47,449 bases of DNA from JADZGC01 sp964613485 (lineage in GTDB: Bacteria; Patescibacteriota; Saccharimonadia; CAILAD01; GCA-016700035): positions 1 to 47,449 of the forward strand of contig CAZTHB010000003.1 of NCBI GenBank assembly GCA_964613485.1, written 5' to 3'. Numbering within the stretch: position 1 is the first letter of the stretch; each line of letters starts with the position of its first letter. This document shows positions 10,301-18,899 of this stretch, one piece after another. Under the pieces are notes generated by a model. That model was not told the DNA's origin. It was given only the letters and a program-made list of their open reading frames with translations, and did no database searches. A program made the translations under genes and the position numbers.

Positions 10301-10805
10301 GGAATGTACCAAGGAACAATACGATCTGCCATGGCTTAACACCTACGGCGCGACTGAGCTTTGAGGCTATCGCAGCAGCTCTTCCCCATGGGCCGGCTTT
10401 AGAAGCCATTTTCTCAAAGGCCTTTTGGGCCTTATCTTCAGTTTTTTGTTTTACCTTTTCTTTTGTTTTATCTTTTGCGAATTGCGATGCACCCTTTTGC
10501 TGTAGATCGCGAGCATTGGACGCTCCCTTCATGAGCGAGCTGCCACTTGAGGATTTTGCTGACTGCATAGTCTTGGCTGTGTTCGGCTGTTGAGTTGTAG
10601 GGTTTTGGGTTGCTCCAGGAATACTTGTTGCTTGTTTTTTTTGTGCAGGGCTTATAGCGCCAGGCTCGTCATGGGAGACTTTGTCGGCCAGGCTTCCTGA
10701 TTGTTCTGGCTTTTGCCCAAACTCAATATCTCTATATCGCTTGAATGATGTCTCAAGATGTTCGGCGACAGAAGGTATTACATGCGATCGTCTCATGCGC
10801 CCCAT
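7365..10805 (-). CDS. Large T4SS-associated membrane protein ending in a VanY (M15) carboxypeptidase domain
   Basis: A 1146-residue protein. The first 150 residues are Gln/Ser/Lys-rich and probably cytoplasmic; one strong membrane helix follows (about 158-183, IVLFLGTFQMFIFVIPFILI). About 800 residues of unrecognised extracytoplasmic sequence come next. The last 120 residues form a VanY-type D-alanyl-D-alanine carboxypeptidase with SGFRSYDEQ, SNHENGEAIDF and EPWHWS, the expected zinc/catalytic set. It lies directly downstream of the VirB4 ATPase with 2 bases between, so it may fill the place of a wall-penetrating or tip component. The fusion of an M15 peptidase to a giant T4SS protein is unusual. 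Confidence 0.8.
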   Translation of the reverse strand: MGRMRRSHVIPSVAEHLETSFKRYRDIEFGQKPEQSGSLADKVSHDEPGAISPAQKKQATSIPGATQNPTTQQPNTAKTMQSAKSSSGSSLMKGASNARDLQQKGASQFAKDKTKEKVKQKTEDKAQKAFEKMASKAGPWGRAAAIASKLSRAVGVKPWQIVLFLGTFQMFIFVIPFILIIFFWEHPAQALLLGIKTVGNTLGFGMNTVIENGGASKLAYEVPTSSGNSAQAATGTYNPSSMPAAGTYAYKLSKIDWEKSKFQTLSNYSACNVVTQEVVAPDGTKRSVVTRVELKDNPGQDLQGIARANCLDNVYPIFNTIMRSKFVREGVNKAVGVRYAYAAPEGASELSGKSDIEVSNILRNKSLSRIWERSGEGVTGFTAERKASLNPNQLCQKDDRQCFENIFSFFYTEQEVKNEGVRDCANTFDFTDPKTFDKAVNKAKHDLECGVDPETIKFMYTLPNETDLDSTDPSKVFVAKYTSVRAMCEIYTRTQKDEDAAIERYKQVVESRVQSEAVSAFQAQTYASTNRSRFLNIGELKGDSYKVLGMGNAQEYKRDVIQEKQGIALDSDAASRVLGLPNNSKRSGILYNDKAVTAAQEVIDILGSTPICTSVLNDENFSRVLESIKNPLVGNILVAAYGASINPFYDSYFPKYQRAIATLDFYSQDNKGKKLDIKEAAKKVTIEDLFTRLARIESNVSTSGIEQGTQNFNRMSIGMKAYKNALSTTMGGSFLDANRAVAQEQLDNQFALYNDSVRGVAWRLFDGKNPRSVSSRIGVAFVDKPKNIVGNIVGVLGDLFSPAKNLIGSKASLAYSLTGKSNVAQAAESYEINGLRIDPAAIPEGFKDLDPLQAASTVEKLKQNSFPAQILFTQWDLCFKEYIPSRFHLLYPKPEKADLYNNYCRELFDITAPNRLTEGEKSFIGPLANSTSTFTPGASDRRLLSFIYRAYHFYNLQADALTYLSNPTKEDESYNASSSLQSPTSFTPQGPVAPIGGAGDTSSLTCPPGTNDKGIATKYGPGKVPQHQIRLCEVGGITVNVSIVANLKLLLEAASAAGIKLGGSGFRSYDEQVFLRDKNCNGSVCSPPTALPGNSNHENGEAIDFNQTDVSPFSSGSGFTWMKQNAARFGLKNLKSEPWHWSVTGN

Positions 10806-10807
10806 CT

Positions 10808-12826
10808 CTATTCCACCTCATCCCCTAGTAATGGAGTGGCATACTCTTGATCGGGCTGCATTTCTGCTGCTCCCGCTAACACGGGCGCTTCAGTCGCAGG
10901 TGATGGTGTCTCTGGTGTTGCTACGGGCGGATTAGGGTCAATTTGTGGTTGTGCGGCTGCAGGCGCTGCTCCCGGAGCTCCCTCGCCATAGTTATTTATC
11001 ACCTTCGCGCCCTCGGCTTCTACCTGGTTATTCTGCTCTTGCATGCGCCGTTCGAGAATGTCATGCGGGTTGGTTGTAATGAGCTGTTCTTCCATTGGGC
11101 TTGCAAGTATACGAATGATGACGTGGTTCAGTCCGGCAAAGAATAATCCCTCACCAACCGGGAATTGGCTTAAGCGAGCAGACTCCTCACTCGTAAGCTT
11201 AAAGGTTTGTGAAATGACGTCAACTGCTGCAGGGTTTTGCTTGAGGAGGAGCTGTAATGAGCTGTTGTTTACAACTGCGCGGCCAAGGCGATTTTGCAAG
11301 AAGTCCTCAACGTCCTGCGTGATTGTGGTTAGGCCGGTGAAATATTTACGACAACGTTTTGCAATTGAGAAAAGGAATTGTGCCGAGTCTGGATATTGCA
11401 TGAGCTGCCAGGCTTCGTCCACGGCGAGGATGCGTTTTTTGCGATCAGTTTTAATGCGGTTCCATATGTAGTTGAGTGCAATAAACATGCCGACAGGTCG
11501 AAGCTCGTCTTCTAGGTCGCGGATGTTAAATACAACCATACGATTATCGAGGTTGACGTTTGATTGCTGCGAGAAGATGCCTGAGAACGATCCCTCGGTG
11601 AAGCGTCGCAAACGCGCGGCAATCTGTGGCCCGGTACCCGATCCATAGTTCCCCATCTGAATGAGCGTGTTATAAAGATCATTCATTACTGGAGGCTCGG
11701 CATTGTGGGTGAGCGGATCGTTTGTGATCCCCTTGTTGGCGTACGTCTGGATGATGGCAGTATCGAGGTCCCCCATCTCACCATCACTCAGCTGACCATT
11801 AAACATGACGCGGATGAGTGCCTCGAGCATGATGATGTTTGCGCGCAGTGCGTTATCTGCTTCCTCTGGGTCGACAATCTTCGGTAGGTCAAATGGATTT
11901 ATGTGTGTATTGCTCGTCAATGACAGTTTCACAAAGCTACCACCTACAGCATCGCAGAGTGTTTTGTACTCGTTTTCAGGGTCAACAATAATAACCTCAG
12001 TACCCATCATGAGTGAACGCAAGCACTCGAGCTTTACTGTGAAGCTCTTACCAGCTCCAGATTTTGCGAAGACCACCATATTGGCATTTTCGAGACTAAA
12101 GCGATCGAAGAGTACAAGGCCATTATTATGTCGATTGAGGCCATAGAGAATTCCTTCATTGCGTGACAGCTCGGCGGTGGTGAATGGGAAACTGGTCGAC
12201 AGTGAGCCGGTGTTCATATTTCGGTATATGCCCAGTTGATCGGTGCCGATTGGCAGCGTGGAATTAAAGCCCTGTTCCATCTGTACACTAGCAGGCTTGG
12301 TGTAGATGAGGCTGGTACCGAGGATAGATTCGATCTTTCGCTGTACGAGGTCAAGTTCCTCGAGGTCTTTTCCGTAGATGGTGAAGTAGAGTCCGAAGCG
12401 GAAGAAGCGTTCCTCTCCTACTTGCAGCTGATCACGAAGCTCTTCTGCGTCGGTCAGAGCTGCTTCAAGTCCTGGATCACGTACGCGACCCTTTTCTGCA
12501 TTGATCTGATAGCTGGCTTCGAGCTGTCCTACTTTTTTCTTCAGGTTTTCGAGGACAACCTTACTCTCGACTGGCATTATATTGATTGAAATATCTATTA
12601 CTTCGTCCAGGTTAATAATCGGACTTAGCCAGCCCGTGAAGAGTGAACGTGGGTAACCATAGACGAAGAGCGTGCGTACGTAACGCGTACCAATAATGAG
12701 GTAATTATTCTCGATAGTAAACGAACTCGGCGCAATGATGTCGCGGAGGCTTAAGATGCCTTCACGGTATACTCGATCGGCTTCCTGCTGCTCGATAGCT
12801 TGCGGGTCTACTTGTTGCTTTGCCAT
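10808..12826 (-). CDS. VirB4/TraC-family T4SS ATPase
   Basis: Energises type IV secretion at the inner face of the membrane. It has 672 residues from the ATG at 12826, chosen because GGAGGCGG lies just upstream and the previous gene's stop ends 1 base before; a longer in-frame start is less likely. Walker A AKSGAGKSFTVK is near residue 255 and Walker B RILAVDEAWQL near 470. The region before Walker A matches the CagE/TrbE/VirB4 N-terminal domain. The last 70 residues are Pro/Ala-rich and of low complexity. Confidence 0.92.
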   Translation of the reverse strand: MAKQQVDPQAIEQQEADRVYREGILSLRDIIAPSSFTIENNYLIIGTRYVRTLFVYGYPRSLFTGWLSPIINLDEVIDISINIMPVESKVVLENLKKKVGQLEASYQINAEKGRVRDPGLEAALTDAEELRDQLQVGEERFFRFGLYFTIYGKDLEELDLVQRKIESILGTSLIYTKPASVQMEQGFNSTLPIGTDQLGIYRNMNTGSLSTSFPFTTAELSRNEGILYGLNRHNNGLVLFDRFSLENANMVVFAKSGAGKSFTVKLECLRSLMMGTEVIIVDPENEYKTLCDAVGGSFVKLSLTSNTHINPFDLPKIVDPEEADNALRANIIMLEALIRVMFNGQLSDGEMGDLDTAIIQTYANKGITNDPLTHNAEPPVMNDLYNTLIQMGNYGSGTGPQIAARLRRFTEGSFSGIFSQQSNVNLDNRMVVFNIRDLEDELRPVGMFIALNYIWNRIKTDRKKRILAVDEAWQLMQYPDSAQFLFSIAKRCRKYFTGLTTITQDVEDFLQNRLGRAVVNNSSLQLLLKQNPAAVDVISQTFKLTSEESARLSQFPVGEGLFFAGLNHVIIRILASPMEEQLITTNPHDILERRMQEQNNQVEAEGAKVINNYGEGAPGAAPAAAQPQIDPNPPVATPETPSPATEAPVLAGAAEMQPDQEYATPLLGDEVE

Positions 12827-12827
12827 A

Positions 12828-13661
12828 CTACTGACCGCCTCCCATGAGTGGATTTTGCGGCGGTGCCTGTGGATTCTGCTGCGGCGCGGGTGGCTGCGGC
12901 ATAGGATTCCCACGCTGGACGATTGGTGTAGTGATCTGGTCGATGTCGGTGAGGTTTTGAGAAATTGCCTCTTCTTGATTATAGCTCGAGTAAAACAGCT
13001 CGATGATCTCTTGCGTACTCAGTACTGCGGCACGGATGCCCATTTGGCCCAGTCCTTGCGCAACGAGGTTTGTGCGCTGTGTGAGGTCGCGTTTGCGTTG
13101 CTCAAAGATCTCGGTAGTTTGTACTTGGTCAGTATTACTCTTGAAGAGCGAGGCAAATTTTACGCCAGCATTGTCTTTCTTCTGAGTGGAGCCTTCGATG
13201 TAATACGGCACAACAATGTAGAATTCTTTATTCATGATGTTGACCTGCTCGAGTAGGCCCTGAATGTTGTAAATATAATCTTCCATGAGGCCGGAAATGA
13301 GGGGGTTCTCCTCGCTTGCCTGTAGGACCTCTAGCTTTTCGATATAGTTGTCGAGTTCGAGCTTACGGCTGCGGATGACGATTTGGATTGGGAAGTGTAG
13401 GCCGTTGAGAAAGCCCTGGTAGGCAAATTCGATCGAATCCTGTTCTTGCTGGCTCTTGAGGTCGAAGTTGAGCGCACTAGCGAGCACAATCATACGTAGC
13501 GAGCCATCGCGCATCACGACAATACCGTCTTTTATCTCGGTAAACATCAGGTGATTCTGCGTACTCATACGCTGGTCCTTCACCTCGGTCGGGGGTGTGA
13601 TTGATTTTTGATATTCGGCTTCTTGTGCCGATACTGGCGCTTGCTGTACAGGATCTGCCAT
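12828..13661 (-). CDS. TraC-like N-terminal domain protein of the T4SS
   Basis: A 277-residue protein immediately upstream of VirB4, with one base between stop and start. The central part (HLMFTEIKDGIVVMRDGSLRM to QIVIRSRKLELDNYIEKLE) resembles the separate TraC-like domain proteins that precede VirB4 in other CPR and Gram-positive T4SS loci. The tail is Pro/Gln-rich (NPMPQPPAPQQNPQAPPQNP). No membrane segment is evident, so it probably works with VirB4 on the cytoplasmic side. The 190-base gap before it may hold its own promoter. Confidence 0.7.
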   Translation of the reverse strand: MADPVQQAPVSAQEAEYQKSITPPTEVKDQRMSTQNHLMFTEIKDGIVVMRDGSLRMIVLASALNFDLKSQQEQDSIEFAYQGFLNGLHFPIQIVIRSRKLELDNYIEKLEVLQASEENPLISGLMEDYIYNIQGLLEQVNIMNKEFYIVVPYYIEGSTQKKDNAGVKFASLFKSNTDQVQTTEIFEQRKRDLTQRTNLVAQGLGQMGIRAAVLSTQEIIELFYSSYNQEEAISQNLTDIDQITTPIVQRGNPMPQPPAPQQNPQAPPQNPLMGGGQ

Positions 13662-13735
13662 AGGTTGGTTTACATTCCCTCACTTCGTTTATGGACGTCA
13701 TATTGCTCGAAAGGCACCTCACCTCACAAGCGACG

Positions 13736-13763
13736 AATATATCATCATAACAAAAAGAAACAA
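13736..13763 (-). promoter_or_regulatory. Candidate promoter for the TraC-like/VirB4 part of the operon
   Basis: On the minus strand TTGTTT (13758-13763) and TATATT (13736-13741) are 16 bases apart, in the AT-rich gap between the PrgI tail and the TraC-like gene. It suggests a second entry point for transcription inside the T4SS operon. Confidence 0.4.
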
Positions 13764-13852
13764 TCGGATATAGTATCGTTGTTTCTATCTTGGTATTATT
13801 TTGCGGTTTTGTTCTAGGAAGAGTTTGTCTTATGCTCGTGAGGATCAGGTGT

Positions 13853-14348
13853 TTAGCGGAAGCTCACACTTTGGCCGGCCTGTAGTTGGCCGCGGTTTGC
13901 TGCTTGCGCAACCTGGGCCACCGAGAGATCAGTGGTATCCATAACCTTTTTAAGTATATCATCACTCAAACCAGGCTGGGAGGGTTGTGCGGGAGTTTGG
14001 AGTGATTCNNNNNNNNNNNNNNNNNNNNNNNNNNNNNNNNNNNNNNNNNNNNNNNNNNNNNNNNNNNNNNNNNNNNNNNNNNNNNNNNNNNNNNNNNNNN
14101 NNNNNNNNATAATTCTCGAAGCTTTGTTCTTCGCGCCGACCGAAGGCCAAGAGAAACATGAAGCCTGAGACTGGGAGGATGACGAAGATCGCCATAACGA
14201 GACCGGCAGCTCCACCAGCGCGCAAGATCATATACCATAGCCCACCCCATGCTAGTCCGATAACTGCATAGATAAACTGCTTCATCGACAGCGGGCCGAG
14301 GAGTTTGTCTTCTGACTCTACGTTTTGGGGGACTTTATATTGAGCCAT
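13853..14348 (-). CDS. PrgI-family membrane protein, interrupted by an assembly gap
   Basis: Starts at 14348 with MAQYKVPQNVESEDKLLGPL, the hallmark N-terminus of PrgI-family proteins (PF12666) found beside VirB4 in T4SS loci. Two membrane helices follow (about 26-68). After residue 80 the sequence enters 100 N. Beyond the gap a Gln/Pro-rich tail ends SVAQVAQAANRGQLQAGQSVSFR at 13853 and is most simply the C-terminus of the same protein. The two halves are in different frames across the N run, which only shows that the gap length is arbitrary. Confidence 0.75.
14009..14108. other. Assembly gap of 100 N
   Basis: A run of exactly 100 unknown bases, a conventional scaffold gap. It lies inside the PrgI-like gene, and the true missing length is unknown. 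Confidence 0.99.
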
Positions 14349-14354
14349 CCGCTT

Positions 14355-16772
14355 TTATTGTACGCCTCGCTCACCCATATGTGACCCGCGACTCTCTGTG
14401 TCACCATTTTTCTTGGTGAATGGGCGGTATTGAGGTGTGCTTAAATTCGAGGGGTTGAATTTTGGATCGGATTTTATCTCGTGTACGACCGCTGCCTGCC
14501 CGGTTGTTGTGGTAGCTGAGCCCTGGAGTGTTGTTGCTCCGGGGCTACCTGGCATAACTGGGCCTGCAGGAGCATTAATATAGGTTTCTAATGTCTTACG
14601 CGCATCCTGTGACATAACATTTTTTGCACGATCGTTGCCGGCAAGACTTCGAAGTTGAGCGTCAGTAATTCGTCCCTCAGCAATATTATGCTTAAACGCA
14701 TCGGGCGAAAGTTGGGCTAGCTGATCATCTGATAAACCACTCATATTTGAGTAAGAGCCCCCAATACGTCTTAGATCTACATTTTTACCCCAATCACCCG
14801 CAAATTTAGCACTTGCAGCTGTATAGGCAGCACCCGTTGATCCACTTGCCTGCGCTAGCTTTATTAGGGCTCCTCGATCCCCCATTTTTGCGAGCTGTCC
14901 GATTGCGGCTATCTTTTCTTGATAATTACCGTTATTAGCTAGAGTCGCCAGTTGTGCGCCCGACATATTTTCCGTGAGCTTTGCTGCTTCACTAATTCGA
15001 GCTGACTTAACCCCCGCCAACTTGCGTTGCATAGTTTTTCCGCCGAGAGCACGCACACCGCGTGTCGATGCCATAGTCATACCGAATCTTTGCGCAGCAT
15101 CACTAGCCGCAATGCGCTTAGCTGGGCTGGTTGCAATGCTTTTGCCTGCATTAGTTGCAGTACTTTTAACTTTTGCGTTAGCCTTTGTTGCCCATCCTGC
15201 GGCAAAGCCAGACGCAGCAGCAAACGCCTCACCACCCCACTTAAAGGATTTCGGTATCATCATGAGTGCAACGAGTGGGGCGAGGGTTCCGGCGAGCTTT
15301 ACGACATTTGAGCTAGATGTGGATGTTGTTGCCTGGAAGACCAAAGACATGGCAATCATGCCGGTTATCATTGGAAACATGAAGAGTACGCGGATTAGGT
15401 TACTCCACCACTTCTTAAAGAGATTCTCAGTATTTGGTAAAACCCACATAACAAACGCGAATGGCGCTGAGAGTACGAGCATGAAGATGATGAGCTGACG
15501 AGCAATGAGTCCCGCGATGCCGACAAGTACAGCGATGAGCGCAAGTAAAGCGAAGACTATCATAAGTATGATGCCTACTCCCTGCAGGCCACCTGAGAGG
15601 TCGATATTATAGCCTGATATATTTGAGTTGGCGGTAATCTGCGTAAGTAGAGCGGGAATAGCATTACCTAGTAGGTTTGTGATGTCTATAAGTGTTTGTA
15701 GGATGTAGAAGGACGCGAATGTAAATAACGCTCCAAACGCAAGGCGCGGCAAGGCGCGCTTGATCGTATATGCTTCTATCCCAAGTCCATTACCAAAGAT
15801 GATGATCATGAAAATCAATATAAAGAGACCGAGCGCAACATCACGAAAAGCCTTCCAGATGTCATAGAGCGCTTTATTGGAGCCGGTCTGCGAGAGAGGT
15901 GAGACGGTAAGTAACTCGATAATAAAACCACGTCCGCTGCCGTCTCCACCAATAAGTTTCTGTACTGCATCTCGCGTATATTGAAGGAGTGGACAAAAAA
16001 TAAAGCTTAATGACCCCCCATCATCGCTACACTTGTCTCGCGAGTTTTTATAGTCGAATATAGCTTGGTTGATTTCTTTAAGATTCTTATACGTGTCCGC
16101 AGCTAGATCTCGATATGCATAATCACCTGAAACACCCTTCGATAAGTCGTAGCAGTGCTTTTTCTGAGCAGAGTATAGCCCGCAGACTTCATATGCGAAG
16201 ACATTTTCATATTTATGTACGTCTGCATTTTCCTTGAAGCTCCCGGGCTCCTTTGTATCTGTAGCTCCTTTTGCGACGTAATCTCCCGTAGGCTCGGTGG
16301 TTGGCGCATTACCGGTCGCAAGAAGCATATTATCGCCGCCCTCATTATCGCTAGTGATTGAATCTACTATATAGCCCTTGTCTTGTCTGTTCGCGTCAGC
16401 TGAACTACTGATATAACCAGAACCTGAAGTGCCGTCTTGTAGGTGAAGGTACCACTTTTTTTTCTCGGATCCATCGTCGATAGTGTTATATCCATCGTAA
16501 TCACCAGAGTCCGGAGGCATTGAGAAGATAATATAGCCAGCTGCTACCGTTGCATCCAGGTCGTAATAGAAAGCAGAGTCCTGGTCACAAACTATGAGCG
16601 AAGCGTTCTTCCAGTCGCAGTCTGCCCCATCCTGACCCTTAGCCCATTCATTAGAGGGAGTCCAGGCATGAGCGGGCCGGATAGTAATTAAGTTTAACGC
16701 AAATATACCAAGGAGTATGGCCGCGCAATAAACAAAACTTTTTCTGAGGAGAGATATCATAAGTATATTCAT
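14355..16772 (-). CDS. VirB6/TrbL-like polytopic T4SS channel protein
   Basis: An 805-residue protein. A signal-like segment (about 10-36, ending RPAHA) is followed by about 270 extracytoplasmic residues. A cluster of about six membrane helices occupies about 315-500 (for example VALGLFILIFMIIIFGNGLG and IILMIVFALLALIAVLVGI), the layout of VirB6/TrbL proteins. A long Ala/Lys-rich, helix-forming tail of about 290 residues follows. It is the first gene of the minus-strand T4SS operon; the PrgI gene starts 6 bases after it. Identification is by topology and context, not by a conserved catalytic motif. Confidence 0.75.
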   Translation of the reverse strand: MNILMISLLRKSFVYCAAILLGIFALNLITIRPAHAWTPSNEWAKGQDGADCDWKNASLIVCDQDSAFYYDLDATVAAGYIIFSMPPDSGDYDGYNTIDDGSEKKKWYLHLQDGTSGSGYISSSADANRQDKGYIVDSITSDNEGGDNMLLATGNAPTTEPTGDYVAKGATDTKEPGSFKENADVHKYENVFAYEVCGLYSAQKKHCYDLSKGVSGDYAYRDLAADTYKNLKEINQAIFDYKNSRDKCSDDGGSLSFIFCPLLQYTRDAVQKLIGGDGSGRGFIIELLTVSPLSQTGSNKALYDIWKAFRDVALGLFILIFMIIIFGNGLGIEAYTIKRALPRLAFGALFTFASFYILQTLIDITNLLGNAIPALLTQITANSNISGYNIDLSGGLQGVGIILMIVFALLALIAVLVGIAGLIARQLIIFMLVLSAPFAFVMWVLPNTENLFKKWWSNLIRVLFMFPMITGMIAMSLVFQATTSTSSSNVVKLAGTLAPLVALMMIPKSFKWGGEAFAAASGFAAGWATKANAKVKSTATNAGKSIATSPAKRIAASDAAQRFGMTMASTRGVRALGGKTMQRKLAGVKSARISEAAKLTENMSGAQLATLANNGNYQEKIAAIGQLAKMGDRGALIKLAQASGSTGAAYTAASAKFAGDWGKNVDLRRIGGSYSNMSGLSDDQLAQLSPDAFKHNIAEGRITDAQLRSLAGNDRAKNVMSQDARKTLETYINAPAGPVMPGSPGATTLQGSATTTTGQAAVVHEIKSDPKFNPSNLSTPQYRPFTKKNGDTESRGSHMGERGVQ

Positions 16773-16859
16773 ATTCTATACGAAGTATCTTTTTTTTGCA
16801 TTTCTTGCTGGGTGGTGTTTGCGATGCTCATAGCCTAGGCGGTATAGTAGGTATTAATT

Positions 16860-17750
16860 ATGATGTACAAACAATTAGCACAAAGACTGATTATTTTACT
16901 AGTATTCGCCATGTTTGCTGTAGTGATGTTGGGTCAGCCGACACGGGCCGAGACAACACCCGATCCGGCTTGTGCCGATAGGGTTGGAGAAAGACCTGCG
17001 TATTGTAATCCAACACCTGACCCGGCTTGTGCCGATAGGGTTGGCCAGCGCCCCGCCTATTGCGACAACCCTGCTGCCAAAGGAGGTGCTACGCCTGCCG
17101 CAACTGCAACTCCCTCTACTGGAAGCGGCGCTATAAACAATAGAGGCGCACTTACCTGCGCCGAGCTCAAGAGCGCTGAGGTAAATGCGATTAGTACAGG
17201 TGGGTTTGTCGATACTATGTGTAATCTACCAGGAGCTAATCCATCACAAAATGCTATACAGGTGCTTATACAGAGTATGGTGAACTGGCTGTCGATTATT
17301 GCTATCGGTATCTTTGGGATTATGGTGGCCTCTACGAGCCTTGCTATTACCTTCGGTGGGGCGTCTCCTGAGTCGATCAAAAATGCAAAGAAACGACTAT
17401 CACTTGTGCTTATGAGTCTTGGATTCATCTGGGGTGGTCGTATCTTCCTCGAACTAATCGGCGTATATGGTACAACTTCTTTCCTCGGAGTATCGGTAGA
17501 TAACTTCACTACAAATACGATTTACGATTTGATTTCAGCGGCGCTTACCTACATACAGTACATAGCTGGATTTATGTCGATCGTATTTATCATCGTAGGT
17601 GGTATAGGACTCATGACCTCAGCTGGAAATCCGCAGGGTATAAATAAGGCGATCAAGATCATTACCTACGCTGCTGCCGGCCTTGGTATAGCCATAGGTT
17701 TTCCGCTCGTATTCTCGATCGTCAAGCAAGTATTTACAGGACAACCATAA
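16860..17750 (+). CDS. Pilin-like T4SS membrane protein with a duplicated Cys repeat
   Basis: A 296-residue protein divergent from the VirB6-like gene. A signal segment (about 8-30) is followed by two near-identical 17-residue units, PDPACADRVGxRPAYC, each with two cysteines. Two hydrophobic pilin-like pairs then follow at about 145-200 and 222-292, each resembling a TrbC/VirB2-type hairpin. The start is the ATG at 16860, 11 bases after a TATAGT box at 16843-16848. The next gene begins 4 bases after its stop. It probably contributes to a pilus or surface fibre. Confidence 0.7.
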   Translation: MMYKQLAQRLIILLVFAMFAVVMLGQPTRAETTPDPACADRVGERPAYCNPTPDPACADRVGQRPAYCDNPAAKGGATPAATATPSTGSGAINNRGALTCAELKSAEVNAISTGGFVDTMCNLPGANPSQNAIQVLIQSMVNWLSIIAIGIFGIMVASTSLAITFGGASPESIKNAKKRLSLVLMSLGFIWGGRIFLELIGVYGTTSFLGVSVDNFTTNTIYDLISAALTYIQYIAGFMSIVFIIVGGIGLMTSAGNPQGINKAIKIITYAAAGLGIAIGFPLVFSIVKQVFTGQP

Positions 17751-17754
17751 GCAT

Positions 17755-18309
17755 ATGTTCTCACTTCCCGGTATTTTAAGTAATGGCCCCACAACACTAG
17801 GTGCACTCCTCGATAATGTTTTAGTATTTCTAATGTATGTAGTCGGTGTAGTAGGAGTGGTAATGATCACCTACTCTGGCTTTGCATACGTCACCTCACT
17901 CGGTAGGCCAGACAAAACAAAGAAGGCGCTTTTTTCTATCATCTATACGGCGATAGGGTTCGCCATCTCGATCATGGCTCGTGCCATAGTAGATTTCTTT
18001 GTTGGCTCAAAAGCACTTAATGCATGTCAGCAGAGCGTGACTAGCTCGGGGTCAAACTCCTTCACGCAGACCGGGATCTGCAATAATGTATCAGGGGTTA
18101 TTACAAACGGTCTCTCGATATTCACTTGGGTAATTGGTATCTCGGCTGTTATCGTGATCATTATCTCGGGGATGATGTACATCTACTCTACTGGCGACTC
18201 TGGTAAGACAAAGTCTGCTAAGGATGCCATTCTCTATGCATCGGTTGGGCTGGTCATAGCTCTAGTTGCAGGTACCGGTATCTCATTTGTAAATAGCTTC
18301 CTACGCTAG
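17755..18309 (+). CDS. Double pilin-domain membrane protein
   Basis: A 184-residue protein made of two consecutive pilin-like hairpins. The first (about 15-85) contains MITYSGFAYVTSLGRPDKTK and the second (about 115-182) contains IIISGMMYIYSTGDSGKTKS then AKDAILYASVGL. Each pairs two membrane helices around a short polar turn with Gly-Asp/Pro-Lys. The same turn plan recurs in the three single-domain pilins downstream, so the genes are paralogous. It has no signal peptide of its own and is probably cotranscribed with the gene before it. Confidence 0.7.
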   Translation: MFSLPGILSNGPTTLGALLDNVLVFLMYVVGVVGVVMITYSGFAYVTSLGRPDKTKKALFSIIYTAIGFAISIMARAIVDFFVGSKALNACQQSVTSSGSNSFTQTGICNNVSGVITNGLSIFTWVIGISAVIVIIISGMMYIYSTGDSGKTKSAKDAILYASVGLVIALVAGTGISFVNSFLR

Positions 18310-18337
18310 CTCCTTAGGCATAAGCGTAATAACTATA

Positions 18338-18366
18338 TTGATAATAGTTGACTGCTGCCGTAGAAT
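18338..18366 (+). promoter_or_regulatory. Promoter of the small pilin genes, overlapped by an inverted repeat
   Basis: TTGATA (18338-18343) and TAGAAT (18361-18366) are separated by exactly 17 bases and precede the pilin at 18434. The -10 box overlaps AATAATTGC (18364-18372), whose perfect inverse GCAATTATT lies at 18409-18417 right before the ribosome binding site TTAGGAG. The arms could bind a regulator or, if transcribed from upstream, form a stem over the leader. Confidence 0.6.
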
Positions 18367-18433
18367 AATTGCAAAGGCGTTAGTCTTTTCTGGCGTCACA
18401 TATCAAGCAATTATTAGGAGATAAACCAAACTC

Positions 18434-18808
18434 ATGACCAAGGCTCAAGATTTACTGAGAAAAGGCGCTCTAACTCTAACAGGTAATACTATCGCCATTA
18501 CTACACTTGCTGGAACCGCACACGCTGCAGTAGGAGGCATCCAGGACGGAGCTGATCAGGCGAAGACAGCTGAGCAGCAGACTGACCTAGTCAGCCAGAT
18601 TCAGGTCATTACAAACACTATGCTCTTCGCGATTGGTGTCGTTGCTGTGATTATGCTTGTGATCGGTGGCTTCCGCTATATCTTCTCTGGTGGTAATAAC
18701 CAGAGTGTTACGGCCGCTAAGGACACCATCCTCTATGCCGTTATTGGTATTGTAGTTGCTCTTCTAGCCTACGCGATCGTAAACTTTGTACTCGGTCAGT
18801 TCTCCTAA
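18434..18808 (+). CDS. Small T4SS pilin, copy 1
   Basis: A 124-residue VirB2/TrbC-like pilin. A signal-type N-terminus (about 1-35, ending TAHAAV) is followed by a polar stretch and two membrane helices (about 55-80 and 97-118) joined by the turn GGFRYIFSGGNNQSVTAAKD. It ends in AYAIVNFVLGQF, shared with the two following genes. AGGAG lies 12 bases before the ATG. A terminator follows at 18829, so copy 1 can be made separately and probably in excess, as expected of a major pilin. Confidence 0.8.
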   Translation: MTKAQDLLRKGALTLTGNTIAITTLAGTAHAAVGGIQDGADQAKTAEQQTDLVSQIQVITNTMLFAIGVVAVIMLVIGGFRYIFSGGNNQSVTAAKDTILYAVIGIVVALLAYAIVNFVLGQFS

Positions 18809-18828
18809 GTACAGACTTTCGAAAATCA

Positions 18829-18856
18829 TTAATCCCCTGTTCGCAGGGGATTTTTG
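18829..18856 (+). terminator. Terminator after pilin copy 1
   Basis: AATCCCCTG, loop TTCG, CAGGGGATT, then TTTGTT. A strong 9-bp stem with a stable tetraloop. Confidence 0.85.
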
Positions 18857-18899
18857 TTATGCATTTTCTTTTGGCCTATGCTTCCAGTACAATACTGAT

